Assembly: GCA_018714385.1 (NCBI GenBank)
Contig: DVNL01000007.1
Coordinates: forward strand, 219,657 to 283,656
DNA: 64,000 nt
Origin: Candidatus Enterosoma merdigallinarum
GTDB lineage: Bacteria > Bacillota_I > Bacilli_A > RFN20 > CAG-288
Direction: 5' to 3'
In this document: piece by piece, positions 16,570 to 25,478 of the stretch
How positions within the stretch are numbered: position 1 is the stretch's first letter
Layout of the letters: every line of letters begins with the position of its first letter
Notes under the pieces: model-generated
What the model was told of the DNA's origin: nothing
Seen by the model: the letters and a program-made list of their open reading frames with translations, nothing else
The model's database searches: none
Translations under genes and position numbers: made by a program

Positions 16570-17049
16570 ATGGAAAGAATTTCTTTTGAATTCAAAGGGA
16601 TATCCCTATTCGTCGCGATGGAAAGAAATGAGGTCGTCCGCATCGGAAGGACGGATGAGGCTTTCATGGACCGATCTCCTCTTTTGCTTCGGGCACAAGA
16701 GGAAATCTTCCGCTATCTTTCTGGAGAGAAGACAAAGATAGACCTCCCTTTTCGGCTTTCGGGGACGCCTTTTCAGCGGAAAGTGTACGAGGCGATCTTA
16801 TCCATTCCTTACGGGGAGAGAAGAAGCTATTCCGATGTCTCCGCGATGCTTTGTGGAAACGGAAAAGCCTCCAGGGCAATCGGCACGGCCCTGAAGGCCA
16901 ATCCGCTTCTTTTCCTCGTCCCCTGCCATCGCATCGTCTGCGCTGACGGCAACGAAGGGGGATACGTTCTCGGGAAATCGTTCAAACGCTATCTTTTGGA
17001 GATGGAGTCTGTCAGGTGTCTTTCTCGTCCGTCTCCGGGCAAGGCTTGA
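16570..17049 (+). CDS. ogt: Methylated-DNA-protein-cysteine methyltransferase
   Basis: 159 residues. It transfers the alkyl group of O6-alkylguanine to its own cysteine, a suicide repair reaction. The active site PCHRI has acceptor C119, preceded by the helix-turn-helix with the arginine finger (ASRAIGTALKANPLLFLVP) and by GTPFQRKVYEAILSIPYGE. No ribosome site precedes the ATG, and a TAGAAT hexamer ends 6 nt before it, so the mRNA may be leaderless. The last 38 nt overlap the convergent CorC-type gene. Confidence 0.93.
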   Translation: MERISFEFKGISLFVAMERNEVVRIGRTDEAFMDRSPLLLRAQEEIFRYLSGEKTKIDLPFRLSGTPFQRKVYEAILSIPYGERRSYSDVSAMLCGNGKASRAIGTALKANPLLFLVPCHRIVCADGNEGGYVLGKSFKRYLLEMESVRCLSRPSPGKA

Positions 17050-18325
17050 CCAAAAGCTTTTCGACGGCGCCGTTCTTGTCCACGGCGATGACCTTGATGT
17101 CGAGGTTTTCGAATTGGCAGGTGTCCCCGACGTTGGCGAAGTGGTCGTCCAGAAGCTCGACGACATAGCCGCCGATGGTGACATATTCGGTGTCCGTTTT
17201 GTCGTAGTCGATGCGGAAGAGGTCGCAGAAGTCTTCGAGCGTGAGAGAGCCATCGATGATGTAGGAGCCGTCCTTCCGCTTTCGGTACGGCTCTTCGGGA
17301 TCGTCCTTTTCGTCCCAGATCTCGCCGACGATCTCCTCCAGAATGTCTTCCATCGTGATGAGGCCTTCCACTCCGCCATATTCGTCCATGACCAGGGCGA
17401 AATGGCTCTTCTGCTTTTTGAAAGCCTTGAGGATATCGTTGATCTCGGTCGAACGAGGGAAGCGAAGCGGGGTCTCGAGCAGGTCTCTCAAGGAGAAGTC
17501 TGCCTCCTGGATTCTCTGAACCATTAGGCGGCGTGTCCTGACGTAGCCGACGATATTGTCGATCGTACCTTCATAGACGGGGACGCGGCTGAACTTGTAT
17601 GTCTTGGGGTCGTCCAGGATGTCTTGGATGTCGTCTTCGATGTCGATGGCGAACATGTCCACGCGAGGCGTCATGACTTCATAGGCTTCCGTGTGGGTGT
17701 AGCGGATGGTCTCGTGGAGAAGGGTGGCCTTCTCTTCGTCGACCATGCCCTGCTTTTCGATGCCCTCGACCATTTCGTGAAGATCGTCCTCGCTGATCTC
17801 CACGTCCTTGATGTTCCGGATGAGAGGGGTGCTGACGATCTTGCCGAAGCCGGAGACGAGATAGGTGATGGGCAAGGTGACATAGCTGAGGACGAGAATG
17901 ACTTTCGAATAGAGGATGGAAAGGCGATAGTTGAAAATCTTTCCGAACGATTTGGCGATGATTTCGCCAAAGACGATCTTGACGATAAGACAGATGATAG
18001 AGGCGACTAGGCCCCACGTCTCCGCGGTCTGGCTGTCCACGTTCGTCAATAGGGTCGTCGCTAGGGTAACACCCAGAAGCGTGGAGACGGAATCAAGGCC
18101 CGCATTGACTGTGTCGTTGAGCAGAAGAATGGTCGAAATGGTTCGGGAATAGTCGTCCGTCAGTTTCTTGGCGTTCTTGAGCTTCTTCTTGCCGCCCTTT
18201 TCATAGTCGGCGTTGAGCTTGAGAACGTCCACGCTGCCGTAGGCCATGTCGCTGGAGGAAAAAAAGAAGGAGAGAAGGATGAGGACGACAAGAGCTATCG
18301 AATAGCCGAATACCAGCCCGGTCAT
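17012..18325 (-). CDS. CNNM/CBS/CorC-type membrane transporter (HlyC/CorC family), copy 1
   Basis: 437 residues. A CNNM (DUF21) membrane domain with four hydrophobic segments (about 1-190) is followed by two CBS domains (containing MTPRVDMFAIDIED and RFPRSTEINDILKAFKK) and the C-terminal CorC_HlyC domain (DGSYIIDGSLTLEDF). The family has been linked to magnesium export or magnesium/cobalt homeostasis; older annotations call it hemolysin. Its start overlaps the stop of copy 2 by 4 nt, so the two may be translated together and form heteromers. Confidence 0.88.
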   Translation of the reverse strand: MTGLVFGYSIALVVLILLSFFFSSSDMAYGSVDVLKLNADYEKGGKKKLKNAKKLTDDYSRTISTILLLNDTVNAGLDSVSTLLGVTLATTLLTNVDSQTAETWGLVASIICLIVKIVFGEIIAKSFGKIFNYRLSILYSKVILVLSYVTLPITYLVSGFGKIVSTPLIRNIKDVEISEDDLHEMVEGIEKQGMVDEEKATLLHETIRYTHTEAYEVMTPRVDMFAIDIEDDIQDILDDPKTYKFSRVPVYEGTIDNIVGYVRTRRLMVQRIQEADFSLRDLLETPLRFPRSTEINDILKAFKKQKSHFALVMDEYGGVEGLITMEDILEEIVGEIWDEKDDPEEPYRKRKDGSYIIDGSLTLEDFCDLFRIDYDKTDTEYVTIGGYVVELLDDHFANVGDTCQFENLDIKVIAVDKNGAVEKLLVKPCPETDEKDT

Positions 18326-19461
18326 GCGGCTTTCCTCGCTTTCTTGATGCTGTTGTCCTCGGCGATGTCGTCAACCAGTTCCTCCAGGATGTCTTCCATC
18401 GAAATGACGCCTATAGGCTTGCCGGCGTCGGTCACGATCCCAAGATGGACGTGCTCTCTGTTGAGGTTTTCGAAGGCATCGTCGATGGGAAGATCCTTCT
18501 CGATGAATGCCGGAGACTCCAAAATGGAACGGATGTTCAGGTGCTTGTCCTGGCTGTATTCTTCGAAATAGGTCCGGACGACGAGAATGCCGACGATATT
18601 GTCCTTGCTGTCCTCGTAGACGGGAATGCGGGAGAAGTCGTGGGAAAGGATTTCCTCGTTGACCATGTCCGCCGTCAGACCGGTGATGTCGATGCTGTGG
18701 ACTTTCTCCATGGGGATGTAGATGTCCTTCACCTTCAAGGAATCGAAGGCGAGGACATTGTCCAGGATCTCTGTCTCGTCCTTTTCGAAAAGCTTTTCAG
18801 CCTCTTCCTCCTCGTCCTCCGTTGTTTCTTCTTCGTTGACGGCAACGCTGACGGACTGGAGAAGTTCTTCTTTGGAAAGGAGCGACTGGTCCTTGACCTT
18901 GAATATCTTGTGGGCCAAGGCGAGGACACCCTTGAAGAGAAGGACGACCGGGAAGAGCAGAATCTCGGTTACGAGGACGGGATAGGCGAGGAAGATCGCC
19001 ATCCTGTTTGGCATGCTCTTGGAAAGAATCTTCGGGACGGTGTCCGAGACGATGTAGACGAGGAAGGCCATCACGACGGTCGACAGGATGGACTCGAGAC
19101 CTTCCGAAAGGCCATAGACGTTGCAGATATTGTAGAAAAGCATGGCGGAAAGATAGGACATCAACGTCTGGACGATGTTGTTTCCGACCAGAACGGCGAC
19201 CAGCGTGTTATCGAAGTTGTCGACATGGCGCGTGATAATCTTCGCGGTTCTGTTTCCCTTGTTGGCCAGGGATTGGAAATGATATTTGTTGCAATTGGTG
19301 TAACTGTTTTCGCTGGCGGAGAAAAGGCCGCTGACGAGAAGCATGACGGCAATCAAAACCCAGCATGCCCACATCGGCATGCCCCAAACGGTAATCGAAG
19401 ATTCGGCGGTCGTATCGGCTAGAAGACGGCTATATATTATGTGACACGAGTCAGGGTCCAC
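18322..19461 (-). CDS. CNNM/CBS-type membrane transporter (HlyC/CorC family), copy 2
   Basis: 379 residues from a GTG at 19461. It has the same DUF21 membrane domain (about 28-215, with LFSASENSYTNCNKYHF), an acidic linker (EEETTEDEEEEAEKLFEKDE) and two CBS domains (IYIPMEKVHSI, then GVISMEDILEELVDDI). It lacks the C-terminal CorC_HlyC domain present in copy 1. The start is uncertain: an AGGAG is 16 nt before the GTG, and the membrane part begins only at residue 27, so a shorter product from an internal ATG is possible. A TATAAT hexamer upstream (about 19503-19508) supports a promoter. Confidence 0.83.
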   Translation of the reverse strand: MDPDSCHIIYSRLLADTTAESSITVWGMPMWACWVLIAVMLLVSGLFSASENSYTNCNKYHFQSLANKGNRTAKIITRHVDNFDNTLVAVLVGNNIVQTLMSYLSAMLFYNICNVYGLSEGLESILSTVVMAFLVYIVSDTVPKILSKSMPNRMAIFLAYPVLVTEILLFPVVLLFKGVLALAHKIFKVKDQSLLSKEELLQSVSVAVNEEETTEDEEEEAEKLFEKDETEILDNVLAFDSLKVKDIYIPMEKVHSIDITGLTADMVNEEILSHDFSRIPVYEDSKDNIVGILVVRTYFEEYSQDKHLNIRSILESPAFIEKDLPIDDAFENLNREHVHLGIVTDAGKPIGVISMEDILEELVDDIAEDNSIKKARKAA

Positions 19462-19556
19462 TTTGTCTTTGTTTCACTCCTGAGAATTTTGCGACAATGG
19501 GAATTATAGCAAAAACATTTGAAAATGCAAAATCGGGTCTGACAGGCAAAGAAAAA

Positions 19557-19584
19557 GCCGATCCAAGGCAAAGCCGGATCGGCG
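19557..19584 (-). terminator. Terminator of tRNA-Pro
   Basis: Minus-strand arms GCCGATCC (19577-19584 complement) and GGATCGGC (19557-19564 complement), followed by TTTTTC. Confidence 0.9.
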
Positions 19585-19595
19585 GTATGACGAGT

Positions 19596-19671
19596 GGTTG
19601 AAGCGATGGGATTTGAACCCATGACCTCTTGGTCCCGAACCAAGCGTGCTACCAAGCTGCACCACGCCTCA
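19596..19671 (-). tRNA. tRNA-Pro(CGG)
   Basis: 76 nt with encoded CCA. Acceptor TGAGGCG/CGCTTCA pairs with one G-T. The anticodon arm is CTTGG-TTCGGGA-CCAAG, giving CGG. The T arm is ATGGG-TTCAAAT-CCCAT. Confidence 0.97.
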
Positions 19672-19684
19672 AAATAGCTTAGCT

Positions 19685-19713
19685 ATTGTAATGCATGGAC
19701 GTCCCGAATTCAA
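19685..19713 (-). promoter_or_regulatory. Promoter of tRNA-Pro
   Basis: Minus-strand TTGAAT and TACAAT with 17 bp between. Initiation would be about 6-8 nt before the mature tRNA 5' end. Confidence 0.85.
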
Positions 19714-19728
19714 GGACTTTTCACATAG

Positions 19729-19758
19729 AAAAGGGCCATCTCCCTATGGAAATGGCCC
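19729..19758 (-). terminator. Terminator of the Pro/Glu-rich membrane protein gene
   Basis: Minus-strand GGGCCAT (19752-19758 complement) pairs with ATGGCCC (19733-19739 complement), then TTTTC. It lies 9 bp past the stop codon. Confidence 0.85.
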
Positions 19759-19767
19759 GATTCTTTG

Positions 19768-22368
19768 CTATTCGTTGTCTTTCTTCTCTTCTTCGGCGGC
19801 AGCCTTTTCCTGGGCTTTTCTTGCCTTGACGAGGTCGCGGATGGAAGTGATCTTGGTGTTCGTCGGCTTCTGGCTGATGGGGCGGGTCGGCTTGACAAGC
19901 TTTCCTTGCGTGACGTTGAAGTAGCCGGACTTCTTGTTCTCCTCGTCGATCTTCTTCTGCTTCCAGCTGTCGGCGGCGGGCTGGTTGGCGAAGACGGGGT
20001 TGACGACAGGTTGGACCTTCGTGACGCCCTTGAGGAAGGCTTCCTCGGGAGAGAGCTCGCCCTGATAGGTCTTGATCTGATAATGCTTGAGATCGAACTT
20101 GACGCGCGTCGGAGCGACGAGTTGGATGTCTCTCTTTCTTTCGCGGATCTGGTGGAGAGGTCCGGAGATGGCGCTGAGTTCCTTCTTCTCTTCTTCCTTC
20201 TCTTCGACAGCCTCGTGCTTCATCGGATCGACAAGAGTGAAGGTTCTCTTGGCGGCTTCCTCTTCGGCAATGGGGGCAGGCTCGACGGGAGCGATCTCCT
20301 TTTCTTCCGCGGCGGGCTGAGCCACTTCTTCCTTGGCAGGTTCGTATCCGGGGATGGTCCAGCCTTCGTCGAGAGTGGTGTTTGCCGTCTCTTCGAGGAC
20401 GTTCTTGTTGACGACGATCTTTTCATCGTAGCGAGAGGGGCCAGTGGCGATTTCATTGTCGGGATGCTCCTCTTCCTGAGGCCGCAGATCGTCTTCTGCG
20501 ACGTGGTTGATGGCGGTGACGATGGCTTTTTGCTCAGGCTCCTCGATGACCTCGGGCTCCGTGGCTTCTTCGACAGTCTTTTCTTCTTCTGCCGGCTCTT
20601 CGGCCTCTTCTTTCTCGACGGTTTCTTCCGTCTTTTCCTCGACGATGGGCTCCTTGTCGGCGATCACGGTGCCATGGATAGGCTCTGTGGACTCCGGCAC
20701 GATCTCTTCTTCCGCCTTTTCTTCAACGATTTCCTCGGCCTTTTCCTCGACGACCGGCTCTTCAGCAGGCTCGGGGGCGGCGACTTCGGTCACGTCGGTC
20801 TTCTCGACAGGCTTTTCTTCTTCCCAAGGATTGGCCAAGCTATCATCGATGCCGGGGAGATAGTCGACAGGGGCGTTGGCCGGGGCAATCTCATTGGCTT
20901 TGTCGGCGGCTTCTTCGATTTCAGCTTCCTCGGAAGGCAGATTCTCGATCGGCTTGGACTGGAAGGGCTCGAGGTTGGAGAGGACGGCCTCGACGTTTGT
21001 CTCGCGGATGGCGGGAAGGGTAAGCTCGTCGTTTTTGACGATCGGCTCGAGAGCATTGAGAATCTTGACTTCGCGGTAGGTCGGCTGGATCCAGCAGCGT
21101 TCCTCTTCCTTCTTTTCAACGACGGGAGGTTGGGGAGGAATGACAGGAGCGGGCTCTTCTGCCGGCTTGACAGGAGTCGGTTTTGCCGGTTCGTGGATGA
21201 CTGCCGGGATAGACTTTTCCTCGTGGACGAGTTCCGGCTCGGGAATGGGAACGGTCTTGATGGAGATGGGCTCGGCGACGGTCTCGGCAACAGGCTCCTG
21301 GACAGTCTGGACTTCTTCGACATGCGTTTCGGCTTCGACGACGGGAACCTCCTGGACAGGGGCTTCCTTCTTGACTTCGACGGCTTCGACAGTCGTCAGT
21401 TCAGGCTTTGGAGCCGGAGCCTTGACTTCGTCCTTGGGCATGTCTCTTTCCGCACCAGGGACGTATGCGACAGGAACGATCTTTTTCTGGGGTTCGACAG
21501 GGGCGATGCTCTTCGGGAGAACCGGCTTCTGTCCAGGTTCGACGACGATGATATGCTCCGCAGAGGGGATGGGGGCGAGCTTGATGGCACCATAACCGGC
21601 GGGAACCCTTCTTCCGAGAGGATCGAGCTGACGATAGGGCTCAGGCTGCTTTTCGATTCCGCCACGATTGTCGCCATGGGAAGAAGGCGTAGAGGAGATG
21701 CCATAGACGTTGGAGTAATAGAGGTTTTTGCCAATCAGACCGATGAGGTTGAGAAGAAGGGAAACGACGTAGGCGGCGATGGTGAGGCAGAAGAGGGCGT
21801 TCAGAGGGAGAGAGAACTTGTCGATGAAGTTCAAAGAGGCCAAGGAACCGCCTTTCTCGAACAGGTCGAAGAAGGGAGTCATCAAGTTGTCGTTGAACCA
21901 TTTGACGGAATAGGGGCTTTGAGACAGGCACGTCAGAACATAGAAGGCCAAAAGGGCAAGGATGATAAGGATGGAGAGGACTTGGAAGACGGCCAAAGCG
22001 CCTTTGTTTTTCTTGTTGACCCTACGGTTGTGGCCGATGACGGCAAAGGGGAAGTAGAGGAAGAGCAAAGTGATCATCAAGACCTCATAGGCGATGGAGA
22101 GAAGGGCGAAGGCCGATTGGGCAACGCTGTAGTGGCCGAAGATCTGGGAGATGCCAAGCGGTTCGCAGATATAGACTCGTGCGATGTCTGTCACCTCGTT
22201 GATGGCATTGGCAGTCAAGTATTTGCTGACAACGTCATAGAGCGGGGTCAGGCTCGCGACGATGGCCGCGACACCGATCAGATTGAGAATGAAGAGGATG
22301 ATGACGGCGAGCAAGCCAATCCCCAACGGCTTCTTGCGACTGATTCTTTTGGTTTCTGGTCTGGTCAT
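19768..22368 (-). CDS. Unknown membrane protein with a long acidic, proline-rich cytosolic tail
   Basis: 866 residues from the ATG at 22368, which follows GGAGGTTAACC. Four hydrophobic helices lie in the first 215 residues (about 15-40, 85-112, 123-148 and 190-212). The next 500 or so residues are low complexity, dominated by Glu, Pro, Val and Ala (for example EEPVVEEKAEEIVEEK), and predicted disordered. The C-terminal 120 residues are more ordered (VKFDLKHYQIKTYQGELSPEEAFLKGV) and end in a charged coiled-coil-like tail. I recognise no family. The layout suggests a scaffold linking the membrane to a cytosolic partner (inference). It is monocistronic, with its own terminator and an AT-rich promoter region. 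Confidence 0.82.
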   Translation of the reverse strand: MTRPETKRISRKKPLGIGLLAVIILFILNLIGVAAIVASLTPLYDVVSKYLTANAINEVTDIARVYICEPLGISQIFGHYSVAQSAFALLSIAYEVLMITLLFLYFPFAVIGHNRRVNKKNKGALAVFQVLSILIILALLAFYVLTCLSQSPYSVKWFNDNLMTPFFDLFEKGGSLASLNFIDKFSLPLNALFCLTIAAYVVSLLLNLIGLIGKNLYYSNVYGISSTPSSHGDNRGGIEKQPEPYRQLDPLGRRVPAGYGAIKLAPIPSAEHIIVVEPGQKPVLPKSIAPVEPQKKIVPVAYVPGAERDMPKDEVKAPAPKPELTTVEAVEVKKEAPVQEVPVVEAETHVEEVQTVQEPVAETVAEPISIKTVPIPEPELVHEEKSIPAVIHEPAKPTPVKPAEEPAPVIPPQPPVVEKKEEERCWIQPTYREVKILNALEPIVKNDELTLPAIRETNVEAVLSNLEPFQSKPIENLPSEEAEIEEAADKANEIAPANAPVDYLPGIDDSLANPWEEEKPVEKTDVTEVAAPEPAEEPVVEEKAEEIVEEKAEEEIVPESTEPIHGTVIADKEPIVEEKTEETVEKEEAEEPAEEEKTVEEATEPEVIEEPEQKAIVTAINHVAEDDLRPQEEEHPDNEIATGPSRYDEKIVVNKNVLEETANTTLDEGWTIPGYEPAKEEVAQPAAEEKEIAPVEPAPIAEEEAAKRTFTLVDPMKHEAVEEKEEEKKELSAISGPLHQIRERKRDIQLVAPTRVKFDLKHYQIKTYQGELSPEEAFLKGVTKVQPVVNPVFANQPAADSWKQKKIDEENKKSGYFNVTQGKLVKPTRPISQKPTNTKITSIRDLVKARKAQEKAAAEEEKKDNE

Positions 22369-22539
22369 GGTTAACCTCCATTTCTGTTTGGCAAAACAGT
22401 GCAGATTCCTAATAATCAAAAACAATATATCACTATATATAAAACTAATACAAGAAAAAATGAGAAAATTCCGATATTTTCCGCATTAATTTTCGAAGAA
22501 ACAACTTATGCGCTGTTGAGAGAGGGTAAAATCTTTCGA

Positions 22540-22628
22540 AAAAAAGGAAAACCCACCGGTTAGCGAACAATCCGGTGGGCTTTGCCTGTGTGCTATTCAA
22601 TGGTATTGAATTGACATTCCTATTGGCT
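22540..22628 (-). ncRNA. Candidate small RNA (about 90 nt) with its own promoter and terminator
   Basis: A TTGCAC-17-TAAAAT promoter (22635-22663, complement) would start a transcript near 22628. It runs through a hairpin ATTCAAT-ACC-ATTGAAT and ends at a strong stem CCCACCGG/CCGGTGGG (22552-22579) followed by TTTTCC and seven T. The only open frame is six codons. It could instead be an attenuated leader of the 22368 gene, but that gene seems to have a nearer promoter. The rest of the gap 22369-22811 is AT-rich promoter sequence for the two divergent genes. Confidence 0.5.
22552..22579 (-). terminator. Terminator hairpin of the candidate small RNA
   Basis: Perfect 8-bp stem with a 12-nt loop and a long U tract on the minus-strand side. 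The plus-strand side has only CTTT, so it is directional. Confidence 0.75.
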
Positions 22629-22634
22629 GTTTTC

Positions 22635-22663
22635 ATTTTACGCCAATGGGGACGGGAGTGCAA
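22635..22663 (-). promoter_or_regulatory. Promoter of the candidate small RNA
   Basis: Minus-strand TTGCAC (22658-22663) and TAAAAT (22635-22640), spacer 17 bp. Confidence 0.6.
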
Positions 22664-22811
22664 CCAAAGATTACGAAAACAAATGGTACATACTATATAT
22701 TGAAAAAGTTGGAAATACATAAAATTGGCTTGAATCAGTGAAATAGACAATCATTGTTTTTCAATTCGAGTCATTTGATGCTAAAATCTCATCGTTAAAG
22801 GAGGACCGGAC

Positions 22812-23558
22812 ATGGACAACAGTGAACAAAGAGCGGTTTTCTTCGATTGCTGGGATACCGTTATTTCTTTTCGAGAGAAGATCAGGACGTGGAACACAGA
22901 ACCCCTGAAAAAACATTGTCGCAATCGGGACCGTATAGACTTTTCGAAGGTCGAGGCCTTTTCGGATGCCTTTTTCGAGGCTTACTTCAAAAGCGGCAGT
23001 CCTTATGAAATCACTGCGTGTCAGTTCTTGAACCTCATCGTTCAAAACTTCGATTTGGAACTGGACTGCGCCCTGACCGATTGTGTCCATGAGATTCTTT
23101 TTTATCTCCTTCCGGAACCGATGGAAGGATTACAGGATTTTCTGGACCTCCTTGAGGGCAATGGGATTCCCTACGCCATCCTTTCCAATACTATCTATGA
23201 TGAGGACGACACAGCTGAGATCGTTCACAAGCTTCTGCCCAAAGCAAACTTTCGTTTCCTCCTTGGCTCTTCGTCCATTGGAGTCAAGAAGCCCAATCCC
23301 CTGTTTTTTAAGACGGGCATGAAACGCATGGGTGTTCTTCCCGAGAACTCGCTTTACATCGGCGATTCGTTCATGGCGGATGTCGTCGGTGCCAACAGGG
23401 CAGAGATGAACGGAGCTATCTGGCTCAACTGGAGAAGAAGGGAGAAGGAACAGTTCCGATCATATGCCGAATCCGAATATGATTCCCTGCGCATGACGGA
23501 ATGCCACAGCTACAGGGAAGTGATAGAGCGTTTTGCGAGCGGAGAGCTTTTTCGATGA
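22812..23558 (+). CDS. HAD-superfamily hydrolase
   Basis: 248 residues. Motif I is FFDCWDTV: the nucleophile D12 is present but the usual +2 acid is W14, as in the D-x-Y/W-x-T variants of the haloacid-dehalogenase group. The Lys motif is GVKKPNPLFF and motif III is IGDSFMADVVGANRAEM. A helical cap lies between motifs I and II. The substrate is unknown. The ATG follows AAAGGAGGACCGGAC, and a TAAAAT hexamer lies about 20 nt upstream. It overlaps the thioesterase gene by 4 nt. Confidence 0.85.
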   Translation: MDNSEQRAVFFDCWDTVISFREKIRTWNTEPLKKHCRNRDRIDFSKVEAFSDAFFEAYFKSGSPYEITACQFLNLIVQNFDLELDCALTDCVHEILFYLLPEPMEGLQDFLDLLEGNGIPYAILSNTIYDEDDTAEIVHKLLPKANFRFLLGSSSIGVKKPNPLFFKTGMKRMGVLPENSLYIGDSFMADVVGANRAEMNGAIWLNWRRREKEQFRSYAESEYDSLRMTECHSYREVIERFASGELFR

Positions 23559-24268
23559 GTGAGATTCTTTTCCACCGGGAGATCTTTGTCGCTTCACAGG
23601 GCGATGGAAAAGGCAATCCCGACATATATCAAATTTTCCGGGTCTTTCAACTTGCGGCAATCCGACATGCCGAGGAGCTTGGGATCGGAAAGTCTTTCTA
23701 TATCCCGAACCGTCTTCTTTTTGTCCTCTGCCGCATGAAATTGGTCTTGAGCGGCAGTATCGTAGCAGGTAAAAAATATCGCCTGACGACTTTTGCTTTG
23801 CCGCCGGAGCGAATCCAATTCTACCGGGACGCTTATATTGAAGACGAGTCAGGAGAGGTCGTCGGCCGTCTCACGGCTTTGTGGGTGCTGATCTCCGCTC
23901 TCAATCGCCGCATCACGCTGACGGACGGCCTGAAGAAGCAGCTGGAACCATTGGCAGAGGAGATGAAGACGCTTCGGCCTGTCTTGGGGGAGAGGCTGTC
24001 TGATCTGGACGAGGAAGAGGAAACGGAGGCGTGCTTTTCCCATGTCGTTTCTCAAGAGGACATAGATGAAAATGGGCATATGAACAATACCGTCTATATT
24101 CGCCTTGTCCAAGAGGCGGGATTCGACTATCCTGTCAAAACTTTCGAGATCGATTTTGAAAAGGAGTGTATGCTATCCGAGACGCTTACTATATATAAAG
24201 GAAAGGAAGGATACTATTCCGGAGTCAAAGATGGTCACCTTTCCTTCAAGTGTCGCGTCGGGAAATAG
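23555..24268 (+). CDS. Acyl-[acyl carrier protein] thioesterase
   Basis: 237 residues from the ATG at 23555, overlapping the HAD stop (ATGA). It is a double hotdog-fold enzyme that releases fatty acids from ACP. The second hotdog carries the active-site region DIDENGHMNNTVYIRLVQEA (compare the D-x-N-x-H-x-N-N motif of FatA/FatB and bacterial acyl-ACP thioesterases). The first hotdog begins with QIFRVFQLAAIRHAEEL. It may supply free fatty acids for excretion or lipid remodelling (inference). Confidence 0.88.
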   Translation: MSEILFHREIFVASQGDGKGNPDIYQIFRVFQLAAIRHAEELGIGKSFYIPNRLLFVLCRMKLVLSGSIVAGKKYRLTTFALPPERIQFYRDAYIEDESGEVVGRLTALWVLISALNRRITLTDGLKKQLEPLAEEMKTLRPVLGERLSDLDEEEETEACFSHVVSQEDIDENGHMNNTVYIRLVQEAGFDYPVKTFEIDFEKECMLSETLTIYKGKEGYYSGVKDGHLSFKCRVGK

Positions 24269-24308
24269 TCAAGTTTACTTTTTTGGTTCTGCATCCCGAT
24301 AAAGGGTG

Positions 24309-25478
24309 ATGGCAGATCTTATTTGTGAACGCTGCGGCAATTCTGATCCGCGTCTTTTTGCCTATCGGAAGGGGAAACCCTATTGTCGGGCATGCCTTTC
24401 TTTTTCGGGACGGCAGGCGGACAAGACGTATCGCGTCAAAGAAGGCATCAGACTTTCGCTGTCCTATCCGCTTAGTCCCCGACAGGAGGCGTGTGCCCAA
24501 AAAGCTTTGTCGTTGCTGGAAAGCGGCAAGGATGTGCTCATTCATGCGGTGACGGGGGCGGGAAAAACGGAACTAGTCTACCCCGCCATGGCGCGATATT
24601 TGGAAATGGGACTTCATGTCGGCTTCGCCACTCCGCGCAGAGATGTTGTCATAGACTTGCTTCCGAGAATCCAAGAGGCCTTCCCGATGGCGGAGGTAAT
24701 CGCCGTCTATGGCGGGCACACCCAAAAACTTGAAGGCGATATCATCGTGCTTACGGCTCACCAGTTGTATCGATACGAGGCTTATTTCGACTTGCTCATT
24801 TTTGATGAAATTGATGCCTTTCCCTATCGTGGCGACAAGATGCTTAATAGATTTTATCTAAAGTCTATCCGTGGAAAATCCATTCTTTTATCCGCTACTC
24901 CTTCTATGTCTGATATCCACGATATCGAAAGCAAAGGCGGTGTTGTCCTCGATCTTTTTGAGCGATATCATGGCGGAAAACTTCCGCTGCCTCAAGCGAT
25001 CATATGCCATAGCTTGTTGCTGCACAAAAGATGCCTTGACTTGCTTTCGAAGCTTCTCGATCAGGAAAAGCCTGTTTTTGTCTTTGTTCCGACGATCGCT
25101 CAAGGAAGGACGCTCTTTGCGTACCTTTCATTTTTCCTGGATGGTGGAGGATTCGTTTCCTCCAAAGAGACCGGACGGCAGCAGGACATTGCCTTGTTCA
25201 AGGCGGGGCGTCTGCGCTATCTGGTGACGACTTCCATCCTGGAAAGGGGCGTCACCGTGAAGGCTCTTCAAGTCATTGTATTCGACAGTGCAAATCCGAT
25301 ATTCGATGCCAAAGCTTTAGTTCAGATAGCTGGACGCGTCGGTCGCAAGCAGGATTGTCGAGATGGCGAAGTCTATTTTTTGGCCGATGTCTTTTCTTCT
25401 GAGATGAAGGAGGCAATCGATGAAATCAGAAACTGCAACCGAAAAGCCTTTGTGCCTGTATTGCCTAAGACCGTTTGA
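24309..25478 (+). CDS. comFA: ComFA-like competence DNA helicase
   Basis: 389 residues from the ATG at 24309 (a GTG directly before it is an alternative). An N-terminal four-cysteine zinc finger (CERCGN...CRAC) is followed by a DEAD-like helicase: Walker A AVTGAGKTE, Walker B LLIFDEIDAFPY, motif III LLSATPS, and the C-terminal domain with TTSILERGVTV and QIAGRVGRK. ComFA is the ATPase thought to drive single-stranded DNA import during transformation. No ribosome site better than AAAGGG is seen. Confidence 0.92.
   Translation: MADLICERCGNSDPRLFAYRKGKPYCRACLSFSGRQADKTYRVKEGIRLSLSYPLSPRQEACAQKALSLLESGKDVLIHAVTGAGKTELVYPAMARYLEMGLHVGFATPRRDVVIDLLPRIQEAFPMAEVIAVYGGHTQKLEGDIIVLTAHQLYRYEAYFDLLIFDEIDAFPYRGDKMLNRFYLKSIRGKSILLSATPSMSDIHDIESKGGVVLDLFERYHGGKLPLPQAIICHSLLLHKRCLDLLSKLLDQEKPVFVFVPTIAQGRTLFAYLSFFLDGGGFVSSKETGRQQDIALFKAGRLRYLVTTSILERGVTVKALQVIVFDSANPIFDAKALVQIAGRVGRKQDCRDGEVYFLADVFSSEMKEAIDEIRNCNRKAFVPVLPKTV

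Noticed and set aside
19765..22374. An 869-codon open frame antisense to the Pro/Glu-rich membrane protein
   Set aside because: The translated sequence is Asp/Gly/Arg low complexity, the mirror of Glu/Pro/Val codons. The minus-strand frame has signal-consistent start, helices and terminator.
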